Positions 44,762 to 54,666 are shown, numbered from the stretch's first letter. The stretch: 64,000 nt of DNA from Grimontia sedimenti (GCF_011045095.1 NZ_JAALDL010000010.1:62001-126000); one strand, 5' to 3'. The notes: generated by a model from the letters alone, not told the origin. Program-made: numbers and translations.

Positions 44762-46735
44762 TTAAACACCCATTGCTGACACCTGCGCTTTCACCTGAGC
44801 AAACGGATAGGCAGCCAGCTTTCCGAACCCTTCGATTTTCCCGGCGCGTAAGCGTCCGGTCAGTGGCGTAGCAATGCCACACAGGAATCTCGTCGCCGCC
44901 TCTACCGAGACTTGCGTGCCGTCTTTGGCAGCGGCATCAAGCAAAGGCTGGAGCAAACGCTGTAACTCCGCGGCATCCAATTCTGCCTGAGCGCTGGCTT
45001 TTGGCAACAATGCAACATTGCCACGACAGACAGAGCAATGCCCACACTGCGCTGGCGCATGTTGGTCAGCGAAATACGCTGCCAAGCGATGACTCAAACA
45101 GGTGTCAGTTTCAAACAGCGACAGCATGGCTTCCACGCGGTTGATTTCCGACGCTTCTTTGGTGAGGAAGAGTTGATGCATCTGCTCGCTCAGTTGCGCT
45201 GCCTGCTCACCCTGACACGCCTCAAGCTGAGTAACGCGGTAAACGTCCATCATCTGCTTGCTTTCAAGCTCAATCCAGCCTTTGTCAGCAAAGTAATCCA
45301 GCGCGGTAACAGCACGCTTTCTTTCCGCGCTGTAGCCCTGCCAAAGCGCATCAAAATCCACGCTATGCCAGGTGCGCGATTTTGGCGAGCATTGGAAAAT
45401 CGCTTCCACAAATTGTCTTCTCTCGCCTTCAAACTGGTTCAATATTTGTTCAGGCTCCACCAGCATTTTGAAGCGGTAATCAGCGAAGTAACTGAACTGC
45501 GGCTCGATGATGCCTGCAAGCTCGAGGTAAACCAGTAAGGTTTTGAGCGGCAACTGGCGCACATTGGATTCTTTGGAAAGGCGGGTCAGCATCACTTCCC
45601 ATGGTCTACCCGCAGGTGTCGAACCAATCTCATCAATCACGGCGCGAATGGCCATCAAATCCGGCGTGTCACCGTACACAAAGTTTTCCAACACACTGAC
45701 CGATTCGCGGTTAGCCAGCACAGAACAGACCGACGGCAAACCATCACGCCCTGCCCGTCCGATTTCCTGACTGTAGTTCTCCACCGATTTTGGCAAATCG
45801 TAGTGAATCACCGCACGGATATCGGCTTTATCCACGCCCATACCGAATGCAATGGTCGCCACAATGCAGTTGATCTCCCCACGCATAAACGCGTTTTGAA
45901 TCCGCTGACGATCATCACTTGCCATGCCAGCGTGATAAGCCTGTGCAGCCACACCTGCGGCTCTGAGTTTTCCTGCCACACTCTCGGCGGTTTGCTGCAA
46001 GGTAACGTAAACAATAGTGGGCTGAGGAAGCGGCACGCTCTGCATCAAGCTCAGTAGTGCTCCGTCTTTCTCTTGTTCCGAACAAGGAAGTACGTTGAGA
46101 TCCAAATTCTGACGATAGAAGCCCGTTACTTCGACATTCTCAGGGGCGATGCCGAACTTATTGCGCATGTCTTCGATAACCTGCGGTGTTGCCGTCGCGG
46201 TGAGAAGCAGTACTTGAGGAATATTGAGCTGGGTGCGGTAAGCCGGCAGCTTTAAGTAATCAGGGCGGAAGTTATGCCCCCACTCTGAAATACAGTGTGC
46301 TTCGTCCACCACCAGCAAAGAAATCGGCACCGAGGAAATAAACTGGCGGAAGCGCTCGTTCTTCAAACGCTCGACAGAAATCATCAGGATTTTGGTTTCA
46401 CCTGCTTTCACCGAACGCATCACTTCGCGCGATTCGTCATAAGTCAGGGAAGAGTCAATCGAGGCGGCGGCAATGCCCTTTCCACGCAGAAAATCGAGCT
46501 GATCTTTCATCAGCGCCAGCAGCGGAGAAATCACCAAAGTCAGGTGAGGAAGATGAAGCGCGGGAAGCTGGTAACAGAGAGATTTACCCGAACCTGTTGG
46601 AAAGATGGCCGCGGCAGAATGCCCAGCCAGCACCCTTTCGACCACATTCTGCTGACCACCGCGTAAGCTCTCAAAGCCAAAAACCGTTTGGAGTGTGTTC
46701 AAGTACGCATTCTTAGCTTGCGAAGGTACGTGCAT
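44762..46735 (-). CDS. RecQ-family ATP-dependent DNA helicase
   Basis: The 657-residue helicase has Walker A FPTGSGKSLCYQLP, a DEAH box VVDEAHCISEWG, motif IV-VI (ATIAFGMGVDKADIRAVIHY and SQEIGRAGRDG) and a zinc-binding RQC cysteine cluster (PAQCGHCSVCRGN). A recognisable HRDC domain is absent, so it is a RecQ-like paralogue rather than RecQ itself. Start: ATG 46735 is preferred because GAGG lies 6 bases upstream; an ATG 4 codons earlier (46747) has no ribosome-binding site. The start region is next to the unknown gene at 46913. Confidence 0.88.
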   Translation of the reverse strand: MHVPSQAKNAYLNTLQTVFGFESLRGGQQNVVERVLAGHSAAAIFPTGSGKSLCYQLPALHLPHLTLVISPLLALMKDQLDFLRGKGIAAASIDSSLTYDESREVMRSVKAGETKILMISVERLKNERFRQFISSVPISLLVVDEAHCISEWGHNFRPDYLKLPAYRTQLNIPQVLLLTATATPQVIEDMRNKFGIAPENVEVTGFYRQNLDLNVLPCSEQEKDGALLSLMQSVPLPQPTIVYVTLQQTAESVAGKLRAAGVAAQAYHAGMASDDRQRIQNAFMRGEINCIVATIAFGMGVDKADIRAVIHYDLPKSVENYSQEIGRAGRDGLPSVCSVLANRESVSVLENFVYGDTPDLMAIRAVIDEIGSTPAGRPWEVMLTRLSKESNVRQLPLKTLLVYLELAGIIEPQFSYFADYRFKMLVEPEQILNQFEGERRQFVEAIFQCSPKSRTWHSVDFDALWQGYSAERKRAVTALDYFADKGWIELESKQMMDVYRVTQLEACQGEQAAQLSEQMHQLFLTKEASEINRVEAMLSLFETDTCLSHRLAAYFADQHAPAQCGHCSVCRGNVALLPKASAQAELDAAELQRLLQPLLDAAAKDGTQVSVEAATRFLCGIATPLTGRLRAGKIEGFGKLAAYPFAQVKAQVSAMGV

Positions 46736-46912
46736 CGTTTGCCTCATGTCATTGGGTCAGTTCTGCCAGCAGTCTACACTGCGCAACCCTATGCTTCGAG
46801 TGCAAACACCTTTTAGACCGAGCACGCTCCGGTTTCGGGTGAAACCCAATCAAGCAGCATCATCCACTTGCCAGAAAAACGCATAAAAATCATGCCAAGA
46901 CTGAGGAAACTA

Positions 46913-47512
46913 TCACCAAAACTTCCACCATGGCTTTTTGATTTCGAAAGTGAAAGTCGCTTCTGACTCTTGGTTGCCCGAAAGCACCACAGGCAGACCA
47001 TTAGTAAACACATCACTGCAATCTTCATCGTGCTTAAAGCCCACCAGCGTACTGGCTAACGCCAAAGGGACTTCAAAGACATGGTCGACATCTGCCGACT
47101 CTCCACCATCTTCTTCCTGATCGGCCAGATACTGCACTTTCAACGTTTCAAATCTCGCGGGCAATTGCCCTTCCGCAGTAAGGTTCATACGGCTTTCCTG
47201 TGCATTATGCATCACCTGCCAACGCTTCTCGCCAGCGAACCAACACTCGGCGGAAGACACCATTACATGCTCCTCTACCGAACAGGCGATGACCATGCCG
47301 ATTCGAGAAAGATCAGCCAACGACTCTTTGGCAATAATGAGGTTGTCCGACCCTTGCCCAACCACAAGATACCAGTCATCCCGCAAAGCCACACCTGCTA
47401 AGTCAGATTCAAAGTACTCGTCATTTTTAGTCGTTGCAGTGAGTCCTAACGTTTCCAACACGGCATCTTGATTTTCGGTTTTAACCGCGACCCAGGAAAG
47501 TGCAAAGCCCAT
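46913..47512 (-). CDS. Unknown 199-aa protein
   Basis: It begins MGFALSWVAVKTENQDAVLE and ends in an aromatic-basic tail (KKPWWKFW). No signal peptide or membrane helix is present. The N-terminal half resembles small unknown proteins that contain the MGFALSWVAV-type start; I cannot give a function. It lies upstream of the RecQ-like gene on the same strand. Confidence 0.6.
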   Translation of the reverse strand: MGFALSWVAVKTENQDAVLETLGLTATTKNDEYFESDLAGVALRDDWYLVVGQGSDNLIIAKESLADLSRIGMVIACSVEEHVMVSSAECWFAGEKRWQVMHNAQESRMNLTAEGQLPARFETLKVQYLADQEEDGGESADVDHVFEVPLALASTLVGFKHDEDCSDVFTNGLPVVLSGNQESEATFTFEIKKPWWKFW

Positions 47513-47821
47513 TTTCTTGTCCTTCAGAAAATTCGATGAGGTAATACCAAAGCAACCTGAAGATACTGGCTGAATCCGGCATCTTCAGATTGTTTGGGTA
47601 TAAGACTCAACACAATAGCAATGCGCCACGCCCGATTTTGTCTTGTCTATATGCCACACCAGGAATTTCTGTGGCTATCCGCAACACAGAGAGCATAAAT
47701 GGGCGTAAACCTGTAACCACACTTTCTATCCGTATTTAGCCTTATCTTGCTTCGCTATACTTCAACCGCTCAACTAAGGAAGCTCTGGATTTACGCTCCA
47801 GCCCGCTAAATGGAAGATAAA
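47513..47821. other. Intergenic region upstream of trhO
   Basis: About 310 bp with divergent promoters. It holds the palindromic repeat of family 2 (47544-47601) and no gene. Confidence 0.6.
47544..47601 (+). repeat. Intergenic palindromic repeat family 2, copy A (58 bp)
   Basis: It runs from ATACCAAAGCAACCTGAAG to AGATTGTTTGGGTAT. The core CCTGAAGATACTGGCTGAAT with CCGGCATCTTCAGA can fold into a hairpin. A second copy is at 56736-56794. Non-coding. Confidence 0.8.
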
Positions 47822-48802
47822 ATGAATCAATACGTTGTATGCGCACTCTACAAATTTGTGCGCCTTGAAGATTATGTGGAACTCCGTGAGCCATTGAAGG
47901 CGTTAATGGAGAAAAATGACATTCGCGGCACCTTACTGCTGGCGAACGAAGGGATTAACGGCACCGTCGCCTCCACGCGCGAAGGTATCGACACCTTGTT
48001 GGCATGGCTTAAGAAAGACCCTCGCCTTGCTGATACCGTCTATAAAGAGTCATTCGACGAAAACCAGCCATTCAACCGCACCAAAGTGAAACTTAAGAAA
48101 GAGATCGTCACCTTGGGGGTAGAAGGCATCGACCCGCGCCATGTGGTCGGCACCTATGTGAAACCTGAAGATTGGAACGATCTGATTTCTGACCCAGAAG
48201 TGTTTGTGGTGGATACCCGCAACGATTACGAAATCGAAATCGGCACCTTCAAGAATGCAGTGAACCCAAAAACCGACACTTTCCGCGAGTTTCCAGAATA
48301 CGTCGCCCAAAATATGGACCCAGCCAAACACAAGAAAGTCGCCATGTTCTGTACAGGCGGAATTCGCTGTGAAAAATCGACCGCTTACATGAAAGAGCAA
48401 GGCTTTGAAGAGGTTTACCACCTTGAAGGCGGCATCCTGAAATACCTGGAAGAAGTACCTCAGGAAGAAAGCCTTTGGGAAGGCGACTGCTATGTATTTG
48501 ATGGCCGTGTGGCAGTAAACCATCAGCTTGAAAAGAGCGGTTACGCCATGTGTAACGCCTGCCGTTTGCCTATCACCGAAGAAGACATGCAGTCTGAAGC
48601 GTTCGAGCAAGGCGTCAGCTGCCCTAAGTGCATCGACAAACACACCGACGAACAAAAAGCCCGTTTCCGTGAACGTGAAAAGCAAGTGCAGCTCTCAAGG
48701 GCGCGCGGCGAAATTCATGTTGGCGGCGAAGCTAACCAAATCATTACCCAGCGCAGAAATGAAAAGCTGGCGAAGAAGGCAGAGCAACGAAAAGCAAAGT
48801 AA
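47822..48802 (+). CDS. trhO: tRNA uridine-34 hydroxylase TrhO
   Basis: The 326-residue protein matches TrhO (YceA), which oxidises U34 of tRNA to 5-hydroxyuridine with O2 as part of wobble-base modification. It has an N-terminal ferredoxin-like domain ([20 protein letters not shown]), a rhodanese domain with the catalytic-loop Cys in [15 protein letters not shown], and a C-terminal zinc-like cysteine region ([20 protein letters not shown]) with a basic tail. ATG 47822 is preferred over 47810 because GGAAG precedes it. It is the last core gene before the accessory insert. Confidence 0.93.
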   Translation: MNQYVVCALYKFVRLEDYVELREPLKALMEKNDIRGTLLLANEGINGTVASTREGIDTLLAWLKKDPRLADTVYKESFDENQPFNRTKVKLKKEIVTLGVEGIDPRHVVGTYVKPEDWNDLISDPEVFVVDTRNDYEIEIGTFKNAVNPKTDTFREFPEYVAQNMDPAKHKKVAMFCTGGIRCEKSTAYMKEQGFEEVYHLEGGILKYLEEVPQEESLWEGDCYVFDGRVAVNHQLEKSGYAMCNACRLPITEEDMQSEAFEQGVSCPKCIDKHTDEQKARFREREKQVQLSRARGEIHVGGEANQIITQRRNEKLAKKAEQRKAK

Positions 48803-48823
48803 GGCTGTTTGATTGCCCCAAAC

Positions 48824-48860
48824 AAAAATCCCCTCAGTGGAAACGCGAGGGGATTTTTTG
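48824..48860 (+). terminator. Terminator of trhO (copy 1 of a duplicated hairpin)
   Basis: AAAAATCCCCTC and GAGGGGATTTTTT pair around AGTGGAAACGC. The 36-base hairpin is almost the same as the one at 50821-50856, with one difference in the loop. Confidence 0.93.
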
Positions 48861-49051
48861 ATGGTTTAAGTCAGCATCTGCTCAGACTTTCAACACACCA
48901 ACCTCATACTTATTCCATCAATTAAGCTGATTTATAGCTTAGCGTCACGAATGAGAAAGCTCCTCTCGAAGAGGTATTCGTACAATCTCGAAGTCGGTAA
49001 GTCAAATTCAATGATTGACGCCGTAAACAACGCAATAAGAGAAGGATGCCT

Positions 49052-50782
49052 ATGATGAAAAAATCTATTCTCACCTCACTCGTAATAACTGCTTTATTTG
49101 CCAAACCAATACACGCCGCCTGCCTTGGAAATGTTTACTCCCTTAATGCTGGCAGAGGAGACGTTGGTATTTTGGTAGACATCCAAGAGAATGAAAAGCT
49201 AACAGGTTCTTATAACGGCAGCCGAGCGCTTGCAGTGTCGAGAGCATCATTCAGTAGCTCTGCCATGACCTATGACAGCATCAACAACCGCATTTATTAT
49301 GTCAGTGCACCACGCCCTACGAGATACTTCGTAGAGGGACTGGAAGATCTTGTCACTGCTGAGGAGTTGAAAAATATAAGTTTCCACGCGGCTGCCTCAG
49401 AATCCACTCAACTTGCCTATTATGATCCCTCTACGAAGCAGCATACTGTCGTTGGCAATGTCAAAGACACTTTCCGCATGGCTTTTGATAGTTCATCGGG
49501 CCAAATCTTCGCCTCTAACAACAATGAGATCTTCTCTATCGACCCGTCGAATGGCACCACAACGCCGATAGCAGATTTCGATGTAAATCTGCGCAGCAGT
49601 GGTTTTACTTCTTGGGGCGACTTTGTGTTTTACAAAGGTGAATTACTGTTTGTCACCAACACACGTACGTTCTCTATCAACACTTCTACAGGCGCTGCGA
49701 CGCTAAAAGCCTTCCACAGTATTGGTTTCATCACCAGCGCCACACTCGACCAAAATGGCCAAATGCTCATTGCGGCTAAGAATCAGAATGTGACAGGGAA
49801 TATCAACAGTACATTCCTCTGGCGTTTACACCCCGAGACAGGCGAAGTCGTGAAAGTCGGACTTATACCAGCCAGACTCAGCGCTATGGCAACAAATACG
49901 CAAGAAGATTACACCTGCTACCCTGCAACGGTATTCCCAAGTCAGCGTGAAAATGACGTTGATAGTGTCCTCGGTAGCACGGTAGAAGAAGGCAATACAG
50001 CCACCTTTACCGTCAATTTTGATCAAGAGACGGCAGCAGCGACAGATATTAATCTTACACTCAATAACGGCAGCGCTGTCATTAACAGTGATTTTAGTGG
50101 GGCGGTGACTATCGAGTTCGAAGATGGTTCGTCGGTCAGTGCAAACCTGAGTAATAGCGCTACAAGTGTAAGCGTACCACCCGGCAATGGTTGGCTGAAA
50201 GTCAAGGTCAACACCATCGAAGATACCGTGTTTGAAAGTAACGAGAATTTCTCACTCAGAGCATGGTTCCGCGACAATGAGAGTGATGCGAAATCGGCTT
50301 CATCGACAATAACGAACGATGACTACCAAATTACCCAGTTACTCGGTAACCCCGAGATGAATTATCGTGGCGTTTGGAGTGAAATCGAAAACGGATTGAA
50401 TGGAAGAAATCTGGACCACAGTTACGGCTCGTATAATTTCAATACGGGTGGTCAAGGCCAAGGGGCAGCAGTCTATCAATACTTCAATGTCGTTCCGGGT
50501 CAACAATATTCCGTTCAAACCAGGTTCTGGGCGCAAAGAAGCGGTACGGGTGGCACACACGGTGGTGAAGTAAGAATCTCCAACGGTAGTAACAACAGCA
50601 ATATCTACTCCAGAAGTTTCTCGTTAACTGAAGGTAATTCAACGAACATCAACTTCAACTTTACCGTACCTTCTAACTTAAGCTACCTTCGAATACAGAT
50701 CACAAACACGTCTGTATCATGCTGCGTTGAAAGCACTGACTTGAATGTAGATTATGCGCGAGTCACCGGGCCTAAACCCTAA
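49052..50782 (+). CDS. Secreted beta-rich protein with a Calx-beta-like domain
   Basis: The 576-residue exported protein has a Sec signal peptide (MKKSILTSLVITALFAKPIHA). The N-terminal half (residues about 30-285) looks like a beta-propeller (SSAMTYDSINNRIYYVS, FRMAFDSSSGQIFASNNNEI, SATLDQNGQMLIAAKNQN). A Calx-beta-like domain follows (VEEGNTATFTVNFDQ, IEDTVFESNENFSLRAW) and a jelly-roll, carbohydrate-binding-like C-terminal domain with a Cys-Cys pair (TSVSCCVESTDL). A cell-surface adhesion or recognition role is plausible, not shown. The start at 49052 has GAAGGA 7 bases upstream. It is flanked by two copies of the same terminator. Confidence 0.75.
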   Translation: MMKKSILTSLVITALFAKPIHAACLGNVYSLNAGRGDVGILVDIQENEKLTGSYNGSRALAVSRASFSSSAMTYDSINNRIYYVSAPRPTRYFVEGLEDLVTAEELKNISFHAAASESTQLAYYDPSTKQHTVVGNVKDTFRMAFDSSSGQIFASNNNEIFSIDPSNGTTTPIADFDVNLRSSGFTSWGDFVFYKGELLFVTNTRTFSINTSTGAATLKAFHSIGFITSATLDQNGQMLIAAKNQNVTGNINSTFLWRLHPETGEVVKVGLIPARLSAMATNTQEDYTCYPATVFPSQRENDVDSVLGSTVEEGNTATFTVNFDQETAAATDINLTLNNGSAVINSDFSGAVTIEFEDGSSVSANLSNSATSVSVPPGNGWLKVKVNTIEDTVFESNENFSLRAWFRDNESDAKSASSTITNDDYQITQLLGNPEMNYRGVWSEIENGLNGRNLDHSYGSYNFNTGGQGQGAAVYQYFNVVPGQQYSVQTRFWAQRSGTGGTHGGEVRISNGSNNSNIYSRSFSLTEGNSTNINFNFTVPSNLSYLRIQITNTSVSCCVESTDLNVDYARVTGPKP

Positions 50783-50820
50783 TTGAACAAGGTAATGCCT
50801 ACGTTTGATTGGCCAGAACT

Positions 50821-50856
50821 AAAATCCCCTCAGCGGAAACGCGAGGGGATTTTTTG
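50821..50856 (+). terminator. Terminator of the Calx-beta gene (copy 2 of a duplicated hairpin)
   Basis: AAAATCCCCTC and GAGGGGATTTTTT pair around AGCGGAAACGC. It repeats the trhO terminator nearly base for base, 1996 bp further on. Confidence 0.93.
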
Positions 50857-51014
50857 TTCAAGCATTGAAGACGTCGTGCCGAAATGAGTTTTGGGACAGA
50901 AATAGTTTAGATCTGTCGCTCTAAACTGTTAGATATTGATAAGCTGAGTTTGAGCGAAATCGACTTGTTAAGGTCTACAAAGTGGGTGGCAATTCATACC
51001 TTAAAAATGAAATG

Positions 51015-53381
51015 CTACGAAGACAAGTAATACACAGCTAATGCCTTATCGTTATAATCAGTACAGTTTGATTTTAGAAGTAATCGCTGCACATTTTTGT
51101 CATAAAACCCTCCTTCGGGGACTAAAGCTTTAAAGTTAATTGAATCACCCCCAAGATCATGAGCTTTTATTTTTTTATCTAGTTCAACCGCCTGCATCTT
51201 CCTCACTGATAGTGAGTTTTGCTCTGAGTTATTTGAAGCTACTAACTCATGGGAAGACTTCAGCCAATCTCGGTACATAGCAAAATTCGTACTTGTTGAT
51301 TTACAAAACGAATTTGATGCGTGAGAGTCTACTGGAACCATCGTGACTGTATCGTAAACTTCACTCCAAGGATAATTAGCTATTCCTTGGTTCCGATGTT
51401 GAGCGCCATGAAATTCGACCCATCTAGATTCACTGTCTGTTACAATTACCGAACCTGTTACTTGAGCTAGAAATAAACCCATCTCATAGTTTGGAGCTAT
51501 GCTAAAGGGCATAAACTGATCTCCTAATTCTTGTAGGGGGATTAAGGGATCAATTTTGGATTTATCATCTAAAGTATCATTCACGTCTTCAACTTGCCTG
51601 TCTGTCAAATGAGGAAACTCATTCAATAGCATTCTCTTTCGCACTTCTCGAGGCTTCATATATGTAGAGTTTAAAAGGTCTTCTGTCATCAAATGCAAAT
51701 GTACCTGACGGTCTAACGGACTAATGAAAACTCCTTTTCTAGAAGTCGCCATACCTAATACTTCATGACGCAAACCATAGTCGAAGCAACAAGGATCAGG
51801 AATGAGATTTACTAATCCAAAACCAATATATGGTTCAATCATTAACATAAAGTGAAAATCTTTCAGGGCCTGATATTTGTAACTACTAGGTGTTTCAACA
51901 GGACTAAATTTAGGGTTTACATTGTTAGGATTAATAAGTGGATGTTGAATGAGAAACTCCTCAAAATGAGGAGCAATAGTAAGTGCGTGTATGCCTATTC
52001 TTCTAACATCTAGTGGACCAGTATAAAGTCCACGAAACTTACCATCAGGTTTAGGCAACATAGAATATATATCAGTATCGGTAGGCCATAGTACGGAATA
52101 GAATCTATAGATTTCTGACACCTGCTCATCTGACAATTCGCGCCTAACATCATCCCACGACTTTCCTTTATTGAGCCCGAGCACACCTCTGATTGCATTA
52201 CACAATGCTAGATTTCGTTCCCTAATACTTAGCACCGACCAAGTTGAACGCTTCTCTATAGGTATATCTCTACAGCACTTCTTGTACTTTTTACCACTAC
52301 CGCACCCACAATTTTCATTGGGGCCTAGCATTTTTTCATCAATTGTCTTTTTGAGACAACTACTTTCGGGATTCTTTCGGCCAAATGCGTCTTGATAATG
52401 AACATGGCCATCATCAAATTTTGCAAACATCTCCCCACCATAACGATAAAGTTCCCTAGATGGTGGTAACAATACGTGTTTTAAATCAGCCCAATCGCAA
52501 TCAACTTCTTTATCAGGATGTAGCCAAGCATCAGAGCCAGCAGCTACAGACTCATTTGAACGACTTTTGATTATATAGTTAATCTTGGTTACTTCTTCAT
52601 CTGACAACTTTCGAGTATTGATAAACTCTATTGTATTAACCATGCTTTGACGCATCTTTACAGCGTTAGTGCGAGGCTCTAAAGGGTTTACTGATTCAGG
52701 GGCTTTTGCATATTCAAGATTGGTCAAAATTAAGCATCTATTTTTATCCAATGGAAAAATAGTTTGTGAGCCCTTTAGGGAAATATCTGGATCGTTGGGG
52801 TATTCACATAACTTTGAGTCAGGTGGGCACGCACAGTTGTATACCGTTACGGGATGGTCTGAAACGATAAATTTAACCGCTGAATCTTCGGCAGAAACGA
52901 GTTCTCGTACTCCCTCAGCCCACAGAGTGCAATGCAACGACCTTACTGACTGCATTTCTTTCATCAGGTCATTTTGGCTAAGCTCTGGGTAATGGCTTTT
53001 TATCCAATCTAAGCCCTTTGGAGTTCTGATTTTCTGCGCATCTAAATACGAAAAGAAACTTTCAAAATGCTGATGCCACAAAGCTGGGTCATCAGTTAGA
53101 AACGCCCTTACAGCATGTGAGCCATTGTCATCAATATACCCAAACAGTTTCTTCTCAATTTCATCGTTGATTTCATCTCCAAAGAAAGTCGTGTATAGGT
53201 CTTTTTGATAAAAACGTTGGGTCGGAGTCTGCCACTTTTTAGATGGAGGGATAATTTTGACGTCCCCATTAGGCAATACAATTGATTTTTCCTTGAGATG
53301 ACAAAGCTCATTTTCTCTTTCACTAAAGAAGCCCCTTTGATGCCATTGAGGTACGTAATGATTATCTCTTGTTTTAGACAT
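51015..53381 (-). CDS. DUF4238 protein with internal SEC-C motif, 788 aa
   Basis: The protein starts with SKTRDNHYVPQWHQRGFF, the mark of DUF4238, followed by the conserved SDHPVTVYN block. A SEC-C zinc motif sits mid-protein (GPNENCGCGSGKKYKKCC, about residues 355-373), and about 410 residues of unknown structure follow. The gene is clearly richer in A+T than its neighbours, which points to recent transfer. DUF4238 proteins are frequent in accessory islands and have been seen near defence genes, but no activity is known to me. It ends in VYYLSS. No partner gene is on its strand up to 53712. Confidence 0.8.
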   Translation of the reverse strand: MSKTRDNHYVPQWHQRGFFSERENELCHLKEKSIVLPNGDVKIIPPSKKWQTPTQRFYQKDLYTTFFGDEINDEIEKKLFGYIDDNGSHAVRAFLTDDPALWHQHFESFFSYLDAQKIRTPKGLDWIKSHYPELSQNDLMKEMQSVRSLHCTLWAEGVRELVSAEDSAVKFIVSDHPVTVYNCACPPDSKLCEYPNDPDISLKGSQTIFPLDKNRCLILTNLEYAKAPESVNPLEPRTNAVKMRQSMVNTIEFINTRKLSDEEVTKINYIIKSRSNESVAAGSDAWLHPDKEVDCDWADLKHVLLPPSRELYRYGGEMFAKFDDGHVHYQDAFGRKNPESSCLKKTIDEKMLGPNENCGCGSGKKYKKCCRDIPIEKRSTWSVLSIRERNLALCNAIRGVLGLNKGKSWDDVRRELSDEQVSEIYRFYSVLWPTDTDIYSMLPKPDGKFRGLYTGPLDVRRIGIHALTIAPHFEEFLIQHPLINPNNVNPKFSPVETPSSYKYQALKDFHFMLMIEPYIGFGLVNLIPDPCCFDYGLRHEVLGMATSRKGVFISPLDRQVHLHLMTEDLLNSTYMKPREVRKRMLLNEFPHLTDRQVEDVNDTLDDKSKIDPLIPLQELGDQFMPFSIAPNYEMGLFLAQVTGSVIVTDSESRWVEFHGAQHRNQGIANYPWSEVYDTVTMVPVDSHASNSFCKSTSTNFAMYRDWLKSSHELVASNNSEQNSLSVRKMQAVELDKKIKAHDLGGDSINFKALVPEGGFYDKNVQRLLLKSNCTDYNDKALAVYYLSS

Positions 53382-53711
53382 TCAACCACCATAAGCCACT
53401 ATAAATAATAGGATTATACTGAATACTGTTATCCAGAAAACAAAAAAACTTGATAGTCCTCACTGAGATTAGATTTCATTGTCATTATTTTTGACAATAC
53501 GATAAATACTCGGAAAAATTCAGCTAAAGTTTTTTCGAAAAATCCCGTCCGAACACCATCAGCCAATCGCACTTTGAGCTGTCGCATTCGGATAACTACT
53601 GGTAGGGCAAAGTTGTTATGAACAAAGTGTGTATGAGCTTTTACTCTGAATCATAAAGGGGCAAAACTAATCCACCCCTTTATTGTTAGAGCGTCCTTGC
53701 TCTTTGTTCAC
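53382..53711. other. AT-rich gap between the DUF4238 gene and the nuclease gene
   Basis: About 330 bp, low in GC. It holds the promoter of the DUF4238 gene and, at 53655-53685, a weak hairpin. No coding frame could be supported. Confidence 0.5.
53655..53685 (-). terminator. Possible terminator of the AbaSI-like gene
   Basis: ATAAAGGGG and CCCCTTTAT form a 9-bp stem around a 13-base loop just after the nuclease gene on the minus strand. The T tract is poor. Confidence 0.4.
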
Positions 53712-54563
53712 TCAGTTAGCTTTAAAAGCAATCCTCTCCGCAACACGCTTCCAATAAGAACCCGCTTCAACAGAGGTTTTCTCAAAGTCCTGCACAAACA
53801 CGCCGCGGAAGCGGTACATGGTTTGTCCCACTTCATTACGTACTCGCGCAAACACAACCATGGTGATATCTTGCTGGAGGTTCTTCTCAATGACTTCTGC
53901 ACGTTTTTCCATCGACTCAATGTTGTATTCGAGAATTTCTTTTCCATCCTGACTGAGTTCGTTGAACCACTCTCCGTTCGGGTACAGCTTGGGGAACCAG
54001 AGTTTGTGGTTCGGGTATCCCGGAACAGAAGCTGATGAACGCTGGAATCCGGCATAGTTATGGCCGAAAAGGTTGCACACTTCGACGCTGGTTCTGAATG
54101 CCACATCATCTTTCAAGTCGACATAACCCAGCGCTTTAAAGCGTTCAATAGAGTGCTCGAATTCGGGGTTCCAAGGTGCGAATACCCCTTCCGCTTTTTG
54201 CTTTTGAATTCTGGTTTTGATTAACGTCACTAACTCATCAACCTGTTGGTTGATTTGCTCAATCGAAACAGAAGCATCAATGCGATAAACCTCATGTTGG
54301 GTCGCGGTAACAATGTCCAGTTCGCGGATTTTGTCGGCATCGATTTGCTGCTTGTGAAAGCCTTCATCAATCTCAACGTGAAGCTTCAATTGGGGCAGAT
54401 AGAGATCGGTCAGCGCAAAGCCATCTGGCCTTGAAACGTACTGTTGGGTGATGAATTTTACATCCAGATCATCAACTTTATGGATGATGCGGGAAATGGC
54501 ATAAAGCTCGAAACGTTTGTGGGTACAACGTTGTAACTGACGGGTAAGGTGGAGCGTTTTCAT
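53712..54563 (-). CDS. AbaSI/PvuRts1I-like modification-dependent restriction endonuclease
   Basis: The 283-residue protein strongly resembles AbaSI: an N-terminal Vsr-like nuclease domain (ELYAISRIIHKVDDLDVKF; TDLYLPQLKLHVEIDEGFHK with the Asp, Glu and His of the active site; VYRIDA) and a C-terminal SRA-like domain that in this family flips glucosylated or 5-hydroxymethylated cytosine (WFPKLYPNGEWFNELSQDGK, YRFRGVFVQDFE). Enzymes of this type cut DNA of T-even-like phages about 11-13 bases from the modified base and need no methyltransferase; none is present here. It is on the same strand as ffs and starts about 100 bp after its 3' end. Confidence 0.85.
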   Translation of the reverse strand: MKTLHLTRQLQRCTHKRFELYAISRIIHKVDDLDVKFITQQYVSRPDGFALTDLYLPQLKLHVEIDEGFHKQQIDADKIRELDIVTATQHEVYRIDASVSIEQINQQVDELVTLIKTRIQKQKAEGVFAPWNPEFEHSIERFKALGYVDLKDDVAFRTSVEVCNLFGHNYAGFQRSSASVPGYPNHKLWFPKLYPNGEWFNELSQDGKEILEYNIESMEKRAEVIEKNLQQDITMVVFARVRNEVGQTMYRFRGVFVQDFEKTSVEAGSYWKRVAERIAFKAN

Positions 54564-54666
54564 TTTGGGCAGTGTTTACGAGTGATTTGACACGATCCCA
54601 AGGAATGTCGGCTTGCTAAACAAGATATTCGGAGATGAAGGGGGAAAATTTTCAGAACGCTAGATG

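Noticed and set aside
48050-48685. Minus-strand ORF of 211 codons
   Set aside because: It is the shadow of trhO, which is certain.
53712-54563. Complete restriction-modification system
   Set aside because: No methyltransferase or specificity gene is nearby; the nuclease family is modification-dependent and works alone.
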